A stretch of DNA of 64,000 nt from Acidisarcina sp. (GTDB taxonomy: Bacteria; Acidobacteriota; Terriglobia; Terriglobales; Acidobacteriaceae), in the NCBI GenBank assembly GCA_035539175.1, contig DATLIY010000007.1:310001-374000 (forward strand), read 5' to 3'. The notes below the pieces were generated by a model that was not told where the DNA came from, ran no database searches, and saw only the letters and a list, made by a program, of their open reading frames with translations. Each line of letters opens with the position of its first letter. The first letter of the stretch is position 1. The translations under genes and the position numbers were made by a program. Positions 18,363-27,153 of this stretch are shown here, piece by piece.

Positions 18363-18525
18363 TGAGCGGAGGGCGTTGCGAGGGGAAAATGCGCCAGACG
18401 AGGCGGAGGACGACGGCTGTGGCGGGTCCGCTGCCCTGGGACGACCACGTCAGGATGGCGCGATTTTGCGTTATGAAGCGGATCCTTCGCTTCGCTCAGG
18501 ATGACAAAATTAAATGAGGCTCAGG
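18363..18525 (-). repeat. Dispersed hairpin-forming repeat, copy A
   Basis: Read on the minus strand, this segment matches the stretch at 40983-41102 over most of its length, including GTCATCCTGAGCGAAGCG, a CTTCATAACGC block, the ACAGCCGTCGTCCTC block and the ends. Copy A carries about 36 extra bases in the middle. Inverted arms (AATCGCGCCA and TGGCGCATT) can pair. It lies in the space between csoR and the lptFG gene, about 60 bases before the latter's start. Confidence 0.8.
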
Positions 18526-18587
18526 AGAAACGCGCTCCTCTACTTGCAGTGGCTTCCGTCCTGTAGACTGGATTTGGACCGAAGCCT

Positions 18588-20909
18588 GTGCGGATTCTGA
18601 CGAAATACATCCTGCGAGAAGTGTTGTCGTACGCCTTGATTGGCGGGGCGCTCTTCACCTTCATTTTGTTCATGCGCCCCCTCGGGCAGATTCTTGAACT
18701 GGTCGTCAGGAATAGTGCATCGCTCACCAGCGTGATGGAGGTGTTTCTCTTCACGCTGCCAAACACCTTTACCGTCACGATACCGATGGGAGTCCTGGTT
18801 GGCATCCTGCTTGGTCTCAGCAGGCTTGCCGCGGACAGCGAGATCATCGCCATGCGGGCTTCCGGTATTGGCGTATGGACCTTTGTCCGGATTATTTCCG
18901 GAATTGCTGTTCTGGCCTTCTTAATCGGACTGGGCAACTCAGTCTTCCTCGCACCACGAGCTGCACAGGCGTTGCTCAGGCTTGAGAATTCGCTGAGGAA
19001 CTCTCAGGCATCCTTTGAAGTGCAGCCCCGCGTTTTCTATGAAGACTTCAAGACATTCGTGCTCTACGTGCAGGATGTGAAGCCGGCTGCCGGATCCGCG
19101 AACTGGCACCGCATCTTTCTGGCAGATCTGAGCAATCCCGCATCGCCCAAGGTGACCACGGCGGAATCGGCCACGGTGGTCAATGGCGAGGACCAGACCG
19201 TCCGCATGCGCCTGCGAAATGGCTCGCAGCACGAATCGCCAACCGGAGACCCGAGCCAATACAGCATCTCCACCTTCAGCGATACGGACCTGCCCCTGGC
19301 CGTCGGCTCGCAGAATGATGCGCGAGTCAGCCGGAGTGAGACCCCGATCCTGGCAATGTCAAACCAGGAGCTCCTCAACAAGTCACGCGGGCCTGGCGGC
19401 AAGTGGTATCTCATCGAGCTCAACAAGCGCTTTGCCTACCCCGCAGCCTGCCTGGTTCTGATGCTGGTTGGCGTTCCTCTTGGCATCTCTTCCAGACGGG
19501 GAGGCAAGAGCGCTGGCTTCGTCCTGACCATTGGACTGGTCTTTGTCTACTACTTCCTCTCCTCGATCGGGGTGGCTCTCGGACGCCAGGATAAGCTTCC
19601 TGCATTCGCAGCAGTGTGGATGGCAAATATCGTATTCGCCGTGTGCGGCTTGATTCTGCTGCGCCAAATGGCGCTCGGCGGAGGTTTCCTCACCGCCTTT
19701 TCGTCAGTTGGCTCGTGGTTCAAATCCACCTTGCCGGGCAAACAGAAGGTTCGGGAGACAGCCTCGTCATTCTCCCGCCGGGACCGCGAAGGAAGAAGCA
19801 GGTTTCCGCTTATTCTCGACGAATATGTGCTGCGCGAATTTCTTGCAACCCTGGGTCTGGTGCTGGTCAGCTTTGTTCTGCTCCTGCTCGTCTTCACATT
19901 CTTTGAGCTTCTCGGCGATATCATCCGCAATCGCACGGCGCTGGTCACCGTAGGTGAGTACCTGATCAACCTCACGCCCAGCATGATCTACATCATTACG
20001 CCACTCAGCGTCCTGATTTCGGTACTCGTCACCTTTGGCGGGCTCAACCGCTCCAACGAGCTCACCGCGATGAAGGCCACGGGAATCAGCCTCTATCGCG
20101 TCGTCCTGCCGGTGCTGGTAATCGCCTGCGTTCTCGCCGTCGCGCTCTTTGCCTTCGACGAGCTTTACCTGCCGGGCGCGAACCGCCGCCAGGAGGCTTT
20201 GCGCAGCGTCATCAAAGGCAAGCCCGCACAGACTTTTCTGCGCCCGGATCAGAAGTGGATGTTTGGCCATCAGGAGCCGGGAAAGCCCGGACGCATCTTT
20301 TACTATCAGTTCTTCGACCCGGATCACGACAAGTTCGCCAACCTCAGCGTCTTTGAATTCGATCCTGAGAGCTTCGCTATTTCGCGCCGAATCTTCGCCT
20401 CCACCGCCTATTGGGAGCCCCAGCTTCACCGCTGGATCTTTGAAAAGGGTTGGGACCGAAGCTTCCAGGGTGACGTCATCACCAGTTACCAGCCCTTCGA
20501 TGTAAAGACCTTTCCGGACATCGGCGAGGAACCCTCTTATTTTAAAAAGGAAAGCCGCCAATCCCAGGAGATGAGCTTCGTCGAGCTAAGCCGCTATATT
20601 CGCGACTTGAGGCAGAGCGGCTTTGACACCATGCGGCTGCGCGTCCAGCTCAACCGCAAACTCGCCTATCCATTGATCACCCTGGTGATGGCCGTGCTCG
20701 CCGTTCCCTTTGCGCTCTCCATGGGGAGGCGGGGGTCGCTCACCGGAGTGGCTGTGGCCATTGGGGTGGCGATTGCCTACTCGGTCGTGGCGGGAACCTT
20801 TGAAGCGATGGGAAACGTCAATATGCTGCCGGCGTTTATGGCTGCCTGGTCGCCTGACCTGCTCTTCGGCCTCGCCGGTGGGTATCTGCTGCTGCGAACA
20901 CCCACCTGA
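18588..20909 (+). CDS. LptF-LptG fused lipopolysaccharide export permease
   Basis: This 773-residue protein contains two complete YjgP/YjgQ permease units in one chain. The first covers about residues 1-385 (opening ILTKYILREVLSYALIGG, with GMGV-like loop PMGVLVGILLGLSRLAADSE). The second covers about 403-773 (opening ILDEYVLREFLATLGLVLVS, with LSVLISVLVTFGGLNRSNE). Each has the six-helix, periplasmic jelly-roll layout. In E. coli LptF and LptG are separate proteins that pair with the LptB ATPase to pull lipopolysaccharide from the inner membrane. Here the pair appears joined by a linker at about 385-402. The start is a GTG at 18588. No lptB or lptC lies beside it, but an ABC exporter follows 41 bases later. 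Single-chain proteins of this size occur in related genomes. Confidence 0.88.
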   Translation: MRILTKYILREVLSYALIGGALFTFILFMRPLGQILELVVRNSASLTSVMEVFLFTLPNTFTVTIPMGVLVGILLGLSRLAADSEIIAMRASGIGVWTFVRIISGIAVLAFLIGLGNSVFLAPRAAQALLRLENSLRNSQASFEVQPRVFYEDFKTFVLYVQDVKPAAGSANWHRIFLADLSNPASPKVTTAESATVVNGEDQTVRMRLRNGSQHESPTGDPSQYSISTFSDTDLPLAVGSQNDARVSRSETPILAMSNQELLNKSRGPGGKWYLIELNKRFAYPAACLVLMLVGVPLGISSRRGGKSAGFVLTIGLVFVYYFLSSIGVALGRQDKLPAFAAVWMANIVFAVCGLILLRQMALGGGFLTAFSSVGSWFKSTLPGKQKVRETASSFSRRDREGRSRFPLILDEYVLREFLATLGLVLVSFVLLLLVFTFFELLGDIIRNRTALVTVGEYLINLTPSMIYIITPLSVLISVLVTFGGLNRSNELTAMKATGISLYRVVLPVLVIACVLAVALFAFDELYLPGANRRQEALRSVIKGKPAQTFLRPDQKWMFGHQEPGKPGRIFYYQFFDPDHDKFANLSVFEFDPESFAISRRIFASTAYWEPQLHRWIFEKGWDRSFQGDVITSYQPFDVKTFPDIGEEPSYFKKESRQSQEMSFVELSRYIRDLRQSGFDTMRLRVQLNRKLAYPLITLVMAVLAVPFALSMGRRGSLTGVAVAIGVAIAYSVVAGTFEAMGNVNMLPAFMAAWSPDLLFGLAGGYLLLRTPT

Positions 20910-20950
20910 TTCCCCCGGACTGCACACCGCTCGGTTAAGATAGGAGAAGC

Positions 20951-22717
20951 ATGTTCAGCCGCCTGCGCCCGCTCTTCCCCTATATGCGCCGTTACTCACG
21001 GGAATACCTCTGGGGAGGCGTGTCGGTCGTTTTAAGCAACGCCATCTGGATCCTGTTTCCGCAGGTCGTGCGCAGAGCAATCGACGACCTGAACCACGGC
21101 ATCACGCAGCAGAAGATCCTGCTCTATGCCGGGTTGCTGATCGGCGTCTCTGTGCTCAAGGGAATCTTCCTCTTTCTGACCCGCTGGATCATCATCGGCG
21201 TCTCCCGTGAAATTGAGTACGACCTGCGCAACGATCTCTTTCGCCAGCTTGAGCGCCAGCCTGCCGCCTACTATCAGCAGCACCGCACCGGCGACATCAT
21301 GGCTCGCATGACCAATGACCTGGCAGCCGTACGCATGCTGCTCGGCCCCGCCATTATGTATAGCGCGAACACGATTCTGTTCTCGCTTGGTGCACTGTTC
21401 TTCCTGCTGCGCATCAGTCCATCACTGACATTGGTGGCGCTCGTTCCGCTACCGCTGGCCTCGGTCCTGGTACAGTTTCTAGGCAGCCGCATTCATGACC
21501 GCTTCGAGCGGATTCAGGCCATGTTCTCCGAGATCTCCGCCCAGGCACAGGAGAACTTTTCCGGCGCAAGACTGGTTCGCGCCTTCGCCCAGGAAGAGCC
21601 GCAGATCGCCGCCTTTGAGCGTTCCAACCAGGAAAATATCCGGCGATCCCTGCGACTTGTTCAACTGATGGGAATGCTTTGGCCGACCCTGCAATTCATT
21701 CTTGGCCTGGCCATGGCGATCTCCCTGTTTGTCGGTGGACATCAGGTGCTCTCGCACCACATCAGCGTGGGTGACTTCGTCGCATTCAATACCTACATGC
21801 TGATGCTCACCTGGCCGATCATCGCCTTAGGCTGGGTCGTCAACCTCTTCCAGCGCGGCACTGCCTCAGTCACACGTATTGACGAGCTTCTCTCGGAGGA
21901 GCCGACGATTGATAACCACGATGCAGATCCTTCCATTCCAGCGGATCTCGTCATGCAGGGCGAGATTGAGTTTCGCAATCTCACCTTCGCCTATGACACC
22001 GGAGAAGAGCGATCCTACCCCATTCTCAAGGATCTCTCCCTAAAGATTGACGCTGGAACGAGCCTGGCTATTGTCGGGCCTACAGGATCGGGAAAATCGA
22101 CGCTGGTAAATCTGATCGCGCGATTCTATGACGCATCGCCAGGAAGCATCCTGATCGACGGCCGGCCGATCCGCGAATATCCGCTCGCGGTCCTTCGGTC
22201 CAATCTCGGAGTCGTGCCGCAGGAGACGTTCCTCTTCAGCGAGACGATTCGCGAAAACATCGCCTTCGGTACGCCAGATGCAACCGAAGAGGATGTCATG
22301 CGAGCCGCCGAGGCCGCCCACATCCGCAAAGAATTTCAGGATTTTCCCCGGGGCTTCGACACCATGGTGGGAGAGCGCGGCGTCACGCTCTCCGGCGGCC
22401 AGAAACAGCGTGCAAGCATCGCTCGCGCCATCCTGCGCAATCCGCGAATCCTGATTCTCGATGATGCCCTGGCCAGCGTCGACACCTATACCGAGGAACA
22501 GATTCTCGAAGAACTACGCCGCATCATGCAGGGGCGCACGACGATCTTTATCTCGCATCGTATTTCGACGGTGCGCCATGCAGACCGGATTGCTGTCCTC
22601 GTCGAAGGACGCATCGCCGAACTGGGCACGCATGAGCAGCTACTGGAGAAAAACGGCTACTACGCGGATCTGTTTCAGAAGCAGCAGTTGGAAGAAGAGC
22701 TGGCCGTCACGCACTGA
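20951..22717 (+). CDS. ABC exporter half-transporter (MdlA/YheI-like)
   Basis: This 588-residue protein joins a six-helix type I exporter membrane domain (1-310) to an ATPase domain. The Walker A is GPTGSGKST (about 376-384), the signature LSGGQKQRA (about 480), and the Walker B ILILDDALASVD (about 500), with the H-loop in FISHRIST. The residue after the Walker B Asp is Asp where an active site usually has Glu. That is typical of the degenerate half of heterodimeric exporters such as YheI or TM287. No partner half is adjacent. It may act with a partner encoded elsewhere or as a slow homodimer. The position after lptFG suggests envelope lipid or drug transport, but the substrate is unknown. 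Confidence 0.88.
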   Translation: MFSRLRPLFPYMRRYSREYLWGGVSVVLSNAIWILFPQVVRRAIDDLNHGITQQKILLYAGLLIGVSVLKGIFLFLTRWIIIGVSREIEYDLRNDLFRQLERQPAAYYQQHRTGDIMARMTNDLAAVRMLLGPAIMYSANTILFSLGALFFLLRISPSLTLVALVPLPLASVLVQFLGSRIHDRFERIQAMFSEISAQAQENFSGARLVRAFAQEEPQIAAFERSNQENIRRSLRLVQLMGMLWPTLQFILGLAMAISLFVGGHQVLSHHISVGDFVAFNTYMLMLTWPIIALGWVVNLFQRGTASVTRIDELLSEEPTIDNHDADPSIPADLVMQGEIEFRNLTFAYDTGEERSYPILKDLSLKIDAGTSLAIVGPTGSGKSTLVNLIARFYDASPGSILIDGRPIREYPLAVLRSNLGVVPQETFLFSETIRENIAFGTPDATEEDVMRAAEAAHIRKEFQDFPRGFDTMVGERGVTLSGGQKQRASIARAILRNPRILILDDALASVDTYTEEQILEELRRIMQGRTTIFISHRISTVRHADRIAVLVEGRIAELGTHEQLLEKNGYYADLFQKQQLEEELAVTH

Positions 22718-22751
22718 AATCGGCCACTGCTCTCTTTTTTCTCATGTTTCC

Positions 22752-23252
22752 TTATGCAGTCCAACTCGACGACGCTTCCCTCTCCTGCGGAACCATCACG
22801 GATTGTCTGACCACGGATTGCATGGCTTGCTGGCGCGGGTTTGCACCGGAGGCCTGTTGCAGGCGGTGCAGTTCGGCGGCAGTCTTCTCGGCAAGATCCG
22901 GATCGGCGGCTACCTTGCGCCACGCTTCGCGAACCTCCCACACCTGCGCAATCACACGCTCGAACTTTGCCTTTGAGCACTCCATCGAGCCTTGCAGCAT
23001 CAGGGCAAAGGAAGCGGTGTAGAACTCGGCGAGGGTCTCCGCAGTCTTGCCGCCAAGGTCCATGCGCAGCGTGCCCTGCAGATGAACCAGAATATCCATG
23101 GCGCGCTTCACCGCTCGTCTGCGGCCAGAGACATCGTCGCGATCCACGGCGGCTGCTGCCTCGCGCATAAACCGGATGATGCCGTCGTAGAGCGCAACCG
23201 TAAGCTCTACGCCGGAGGCCCCCTCAAGTGCACGCTGCTGGTAGAGATTCAC
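22752..23252 (-). CDS. fliS: Flagellar export chaperone FliS
   Basis: This 166-residue helical chaperone binds the C-terminus of flagellin in the cytoplasm and prevents early polymerisation. It opens with VNLYQQRALEGASGVELTVAL, close to the usual Y-x-x-x-x-(V/I)-x-(T/S) start of FliS, followed by LYDGIIRFMREAAAAV, which is diagnostic. The GTG at 23252 has AAGGAG six bases upstream; the frame continues upstream but overlaps fliD. The C-terminal 45 residues form an extended tail. It lies 22 bases after fliD and downstream of fliC, the classic filament gene set. Confidence 0.92.
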   Translation of the reverse strand: MNLYQQRALEGASGVELTVALYDGIIRFMREAAAAVDRDDVSGRRRAVKRAMDILVHLQGTLRMDLGGKTAETLAEFYTASFALMLQGSMECSKAKFERVIAQVWEVREAWRKVAADPDLAEKTAAELHRLQQASGANPRQQAMQSVVRQSVMVPQEREASSSWTA

Positions 23253-23274
23253 CTGCTTCTCCTTCGCTTTCTGG

Positions 23275-24648
23275 CTAGCCCTGTGTCTTGCTGTAACCGG
23301 TAATCGCGCTGTACATTTCGTTAATCTGATTGATCTGCGCGGGAATCGACTGCAGTATCTGATTGGCGGCATTCAGTTCGGCGGTCAAATTCGTCTTCTG
23401 GGTCGCGATCAGCGCTTCCTGCCGGGCGATATCGTCATTCAGGTTTGCTTCCTGACTCTTGTTTTCGTTCAAGGCCAGGGTGATCGCACCCGTGCTGTAA
23501 CTGCTCCCCAAATTATTCAGGGTGTTCGCGAAGCTCGCGCCAAAACTTCCCGCGTTCTGGAAGAAAGCCGACACATCCGAGTAATTCGTATTCAGCATCG
23601 AGGTCAGCGTATCGGTGTTGAGCGAGATAGTTCCATCCTGGTTGGCGGTAATGCCCAGTGAATAGGCGGAGGAGACAGCACCACTGCCGAAGGTAGCGTT
23701 CAGCGCCCCCTGCAACGATTGCTGCAACTGGGCTAATACCGTCGAACCGAAGAGCGGTTCGGGATTGCCTGAGGAGTCCTTGCCCTCCTGTGTATTGATG
23801 GCCTTCATCACCTTGTTGTAGTCAGTGACAAAAGTTTGGATCGCCGAGGCTACGCTGGTTGTGTCATTGGTAATCACAACTTGTATGCTCGATGCGGGCG
23901 AAGGCGCCGAAAGCAGTTGGAAGGTCACTCCCGGTATCGCGTTCGTGACGGTATTCGATGCACTCGTAAGCTGCACGCCGTCCACCAGCATGCTGGCGTC
24001 TAGCCCGGTTTGAATCTGGGAGAAAGAGACGGCACTCGACGCAGTGGTGGTATCCGTAAGACCGCTTGAGACGGTTAAGGTTCCCGCTGCACCCGGAGTT
24101 GAACTCACCACTGAAAGCCGTGCACCATTTGTATCCGTCAGCACGGTTGCAGTTACCCCGATGGAGGCCGCATTAATTGCTGCCGCGAGGCCCGCAAGCG
24201 TGGGATTGGACGCATTGACGTTCACAGTCTGCACCGCACCAGACCCAACCTGGATCGACACGCTTCCTGCGAGCACGTCGGAAGCAGCCACAACACCGGA
24301 TGCCGCGGTCGAGGTCTGGGCCAGGCTCTGCACTGTGACCGTGTGTGTCCCTGCAACCGCCGAGGTGCTCGCCGAAGTAAGGCTCAGCACGTTGGTGTTG
24401 GAACTGGACCCCTGCTTGGCCGCAAAGATGCCGGAGAAGTCGGTGAGATTGTGCAGATCCGTCGTAAGCGTGGAAAGTTGCGTCCCCAGGCTGGAGAGTT
24501 GCGCGTCCTGATTTGCCAGGTTCGTCAACTGAGTCTTCCAGGGCATCTCCACTGCCTGCAGATTCGTGACGATCTGATTCACTGTCGCGGTTACATCAAA
24601 GCCAGCACCGCTGGTTGCCGAGCCAAAATTGAGACCAACATTACCCAT
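23275..24648 (-). CDS. fliD: Flagellar filament cap protein FliD
   Basis: This 457-residue protein caps the growing flagellum and guides flagellin assembly outside the cell. The N-terminal region reads NFGSATSGAGFDVTATVNQIV, with the family start that leads into a coiled-coil leg domain. The middle is Ser/Thr/Ala-rich, as in exported flagellar proteins, and contains the hook-associated repeats (TVTVQSLAQTST). The C-terminus forms the second leg coil (LNDDIARQEALIATQKTNL). GGAGGAG precedes the ATG by six bases. It lies between fliC and fliS on the same strand. Confidence 0.94.
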   Translation of the reverse strand: MGNVGLNFGSATSGAGFDVTATVNQIVTNLQAVEMPWKTQLTNLANQDAQLSSLGTQLSTLTTDLHNLTDFSGIFAAKQGSSSNTNVLSLTSASTSAVAGTHTVTVQSLAQTSTAASGVVAASDVLAGSVSIQVGSGAVQTVNVNASNPTLAGLAAAINAASIGVTATVLTDTNGARLSVVSSTPGAAGTLTVSSGLTDTTTASSAVSFSQIQTGLDASMLVDGVQLTSASNTVTNAIPGVTFQLLSAPSPASSIQVVITNDTTSVASAIQTFVTDYNKVMKAINTQEGKDSSGNPEPLFGSTVLAQLQQSLQGALNATFGSGAVSSAYSLGITANQDGTISLNTDTLTSMLNTNYSDVSAFFQNAGSFGASFANTLNNLGSSYSTGAITLALNENKSQEANLNDDIARQEALIATQKTNLTAELNAANQILQSIPAQINQINEMYSAITGYSKTQG

Positions 24649-24733
24649 CGCGTCTCCTCCGAGGGGTTAGGAACAGGTGGACGGCCAGGCAGGGCCGGAA
24701 GATTAGAGAAATCTGGGAATGCTCCCTCTTACG

Positions 24734-24778
24734 CCAAATGGGGAAGGCAGCTGTTACCTGATGCCTTCCCCTATTTGG
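24734..24778 (-). terminator. Hairpin between fliC and fliD
   Basis: The arms CCAAATGGGGAAGGCA and TGCCTTCCCCTATTTGG pair over about 16 bases with one bulge. No T-run follows on the minus strand, so it may act as partial terminator or as an RNA-stabilising stem that sets the fliC:fliD ratio. Confidence 0.6.
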
Positions 24779-24797
24779 GATTTCTCGCTGCCGGCTG

Positions 24798-25613
24798 CTA
24801 CTGGAGCAGTTTGGTGATCAACTGCTGCGACTGGTTGGCCTGTGCAAGAGCGGCAATGCCGGTCTGGCTCAGGATCTGGAACTTCGACATATCCGAGGTG
24901 GCCTGGCCGTAATCGGTTGCGGTCACGTCGTTCTCTGCCGCCAAGGTGTTGGTCGACTCGGTCTTCATGACATTGCCAACTGCACTCAGAGTATTGATAT
25001 TAGCGCCGACCGTACCGCGATCTGACGCAATGGTATTGATTGCAGCCGTGATCTTCGTCAACTCTGCCTGTGCTGTTGTCTGGTCCGTGAAACCCGCCGC
25101 GGTGAGAGCCAATGTCGTGGCATCAACAGCTTTCAGAGCTGCGCTGTTGTCCGTTTGGCTGGTAGTTCCGTCGGTCGTGTAAATCTTGGCGGTTGTACCG
25201 AAAGACTTGATGCCGTTGTATTCCGTGTTGCTGTTAATGTTGTTGATCTCGCCCAGGATATTTGTGTACTCCGCGTTCGCTGCGGCGATCTGGGTAGAGT
25301 TCATCGTACCGTTGGCGGACTCTGTTGCCAGCGTAACGGCGCGGTTGAGGAGATTGGTAACCTGCGAGAGCGCACCATCGGCAACCTGCAGCAAGTCTAC
25401 GCCCTGGGAGGCGTTCTTCGCGGACTGCGAGAGTGCTGAGGAAGCGGCCTGCAGGCCGTTGGCCAGCGAGAGGCCGGCGGCATCATCGGCGCCGGAGTTG
25501 ATGCGCGAACCAGAAGACAACTGCTGGAGGGTTTTCTGCAGAGAAGCCTGTGTGTTCGCCAGGTTATTCTGCGCATAGATTGCTGTGATGTTATTCAGGA
25601 CACCCAATGCCAT
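24798..25613 (-). CDS. fliC: Flagellin
   Basis: This 271-residue flagellin forms the filament. The conserved N-terminal D0/D1 part (NNITAIYAQNNLANTQASL, SSGSRINSGADDAAGLSLAN) and C-terminal D1/D0 part (ILSQTGIAALAQANQSQQ, ending ITKLL) are complete. The variable centre is only about 60 residues, so the outer D2/D3 domains are essentially missing, as in other short bacterial flagellins. TAGGAG lies seven bases before the ATG. A sigma-28 promoter is 152 bases upstream. It is the only flagellin gene in the window. Confidence 0.96.
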   Translation of the reverse strand: MALGVLNNITAIYAQNNLANTQASLQKTLQQLSSGSRINSGADDAAGLSLANGLQAASSALSQSAKNASQGVDLLQVADGALSQVTNLLNRAVTLATESANGTMNSTQIAAANAEYTNILGEINNINSNTEYNGIKSFGTTAKIYTTDGTTSQTDNSAALKAVDATTLALTAAGFTDQTTAQAELTKITAAINTIASDRGTVGANINTLSAVGNVMKTESTNTLAAENDVTATDYGQATSDMSKFQILSQTGIAALAQANQSQQLITKLLQ

Positions 25614-25961
25614 GATATCGCTCCTATTGTTTGATAGATCCCGTTTGGTGAATCGTTGAACTCTGGGTTCCCTGCTTCGGGTGCCTGACCGGAAGCGGAG
25701 GGCTTGTTGTCATCGCCCAGCCCCGGATCACCTTGCGGAAGGAACCGCGTTTTGCCCACTGCCTTCATCGGCGTCCTTGCGGAAGACTTTATGCGTATGG
25801 CACGAGAAATGCTCCAATGGGGCAAATTTCTTAAGATCTTTTAACGAGGTGTTTCTTCTTTCTGTCCGCAGCAATCTCCACGTGCTCTCTCACACGCGCT
25901 CTCTCCCGTGAATATTCTTCGCGTCCTGCCGATAAATGCATCAGGAGGCCAGAGACCGCGA
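25614..25961. other. Divergent regulatory region between fliC and flbD
   Basis: About 350 bases without a convincing gene. It holds the fliC promoter and an unusually long 5' leader of roughly 145 bases for fliC. Short open frames in the region overlap that promoter and do not look like proteins. Confidence 0.6.
25765..25791 (-). promoter_or_regulatory. Sigma-28 (FliA) promoter for fliC
   Basis: On the minus strand TAAAGTCT, an 11-base spacer, and GCCGATGA match the sigma-28 consensus TAAAGTTT-N11-GCCGATAA at 14 of 16 positions. The nearest gene on that strand is fliC, a standard late flagellar target. Confidence 0.85.
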
Positions 25962-26312
25962 ATGATCGAGTTGACACGGCTGAATGGAAACGCGCTGGTC
26001 ATCAACAGCGACCTTATTAAATTTGCAGAGAGCTCTCCCGATACCATGCTCACGTTAATCAACGGGGAGAAGATCATGGTGCGCGAAAGCTGCACGGAAG
26101 TGATCGAGCGGGTGATCGCCTATCGTGCGCGGCTTCTCGGTGAAAGCATGCGCGTCTCACCGGGAGCCCAGGATGGAGTTCAACGGGCGGTGACCTCAAG
26201 TGCGGCTGCGGCTTTGCGCGCCTATATGGAAGAACCTCTCGCCCGGATCAAGGGCGATGCCGCTGACATAACAGACGACGCAGCACAGCGAAGGCGCCGT
26301 CCAGAGCACTGA
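25962..26312 (+). CDS. flbD: FlbD family flagellar protein
   Basis: This 116-residue protein belongs to the small FlbD family found in flagellar operons. The N-terminus shows the diagnostic MIELTRLNGNALVINSDLIKFAE, then a stretch with PDTMLTLINGEKIMV and VIERVIAYRARL. About 50 extra residues extend the C-terminus beyond the usual 60-70 residue core. The start was chosen to match the family; the frame also opens at a GTG at 25908. AGGAGG lies 13 bases upstream, a rather long spacing. It precedes motA and motB. Its molecular role is not well defined. Confidence 0.85.
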   Translation: MIELTRLNGNALVINSDLIKFAESSPDTMLTLINGEKIMVRESCTEVIERVIAYRARLLGESMRVSPGAQDGVQRAVTSSAAAALRAYMEEPLARIKGDAADITDDAAQRRRRPEH

Positions 26313-26379
26313 GGGTTGCGGATGCAGCCACCAGCCCCAAGTATGCAGTTATTGAACCTATTCTCCTGAATGGAAAGAC

Positions 26380-27153
26380 ATGGATAAGAGCAGCTTTGCT
26401 GGACTTACGCTGGCGGTCATCGGAATCGTTGCCGGACTGCTTCTCGAAGGCGGCAACATCGGTCAGGTTTTGCAGCCTACGGCGGCGATGATCGTCTTTG
26501 GAGGCACGATCGGCGCGGTGATGTTGCAGTTCCCCCTGCAGACGGTTCTCTCTGCCTTTCGGCAGGTACTCTCAGTCTTCTGGACGAAGCCGGATACTGG
26601 CGATGCAACGCTGAAGCAGCTACTGGTGTATGCCAACAAGGCCCGCCGCAGCGGCATTGTCTCTCTCGATCAGGATCTTGCCACAGTGACGGATCCATTT
26701 CTCAAGCAGGCCCTGATGCTGGCCGTCGACGGCACGGAACCGAGCGAGCTTCGCAAGATCATGGAGCTTGAAATCGACAACAACAACGAACTGGAAGAGC
26801 GAATTCCAGCTGTCTTCGAATCCGCGGGAGGATTTTCGCCGACGATCGGAATCATTGGCGCCGTTATGGGGCTGATCCAGGTGATGCAGCATCTGGACAA
26901 GATGGATGAGGTGGGCAAGGGCATTGCTGTCGCTTTCGTCGCAACCATCTATGGCGTAGGAGCAGCGAATATTCTCTTTCTGCCTGCGGCCGGCAAGCTC
27001 AAGCTGCGCATGCGGGAGCAGCAGATGCGCCGGGAGATGCTGCTGGAAGGGGTGATCTCCATCCTTGAGGGGATGAACCCGCGCATGATCGAGATCAAGC
27101 TGAACAGCTTTCTCACCGAGACCAAATCCATTCCCGCAAAGGAGATTGCATGA
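26380..27153 (+). CDS. motA: Flagellar motor stator protein MotA
   Basis: This 257-residue inner-membrane protein forms, with MotB, the ion channel that powers flagellar rotation. It has four membrane helices, the conserved cytoplasmic loop (PFLKQALMLAVDGTEPSEL) and the family block ESAGGFSPTIGIIGAVMGLIQVM, then VAFVATIYGVGAANILFLP. Charged residues in the loop that meets FliG are present. The ATG follows GGAAAG by a few bases. Its stop overlaps the motB start by four bases. Whether the stator uses protons or sodium cannot be read with certainty. Confidence 0.95.
   Translation: MDKSSFAGLTLAVIGIVAGLLLEGGNIGQVLQPTAAMIVFGGTIGAVMLQFPLQTVLSAFRQVLSVFWTKPDTGDATLKQLLVYANKARRSGIVSLDQDLATVTDPFLKQALMLAVDGTEPSELRKIMELEIDNNNELEERIPAVFESAGGFSPTIGIIGAVMGLIQVMQHLDKMDEVGKGIAVAFVATIYGVGAANILFLPAAGKLKLRMREQQMRREMLLEGVISILEGMNPRMIEIKLNSFLTETKSIPAKEIA

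Noticed and set aside
25595-25825. Short frame of 76 codons upstream of fliC
   Set aside because: It overlaps the sigma-28 promoter and the fliC ribosome binding site, so it cannot be a normal gene from that promoter.
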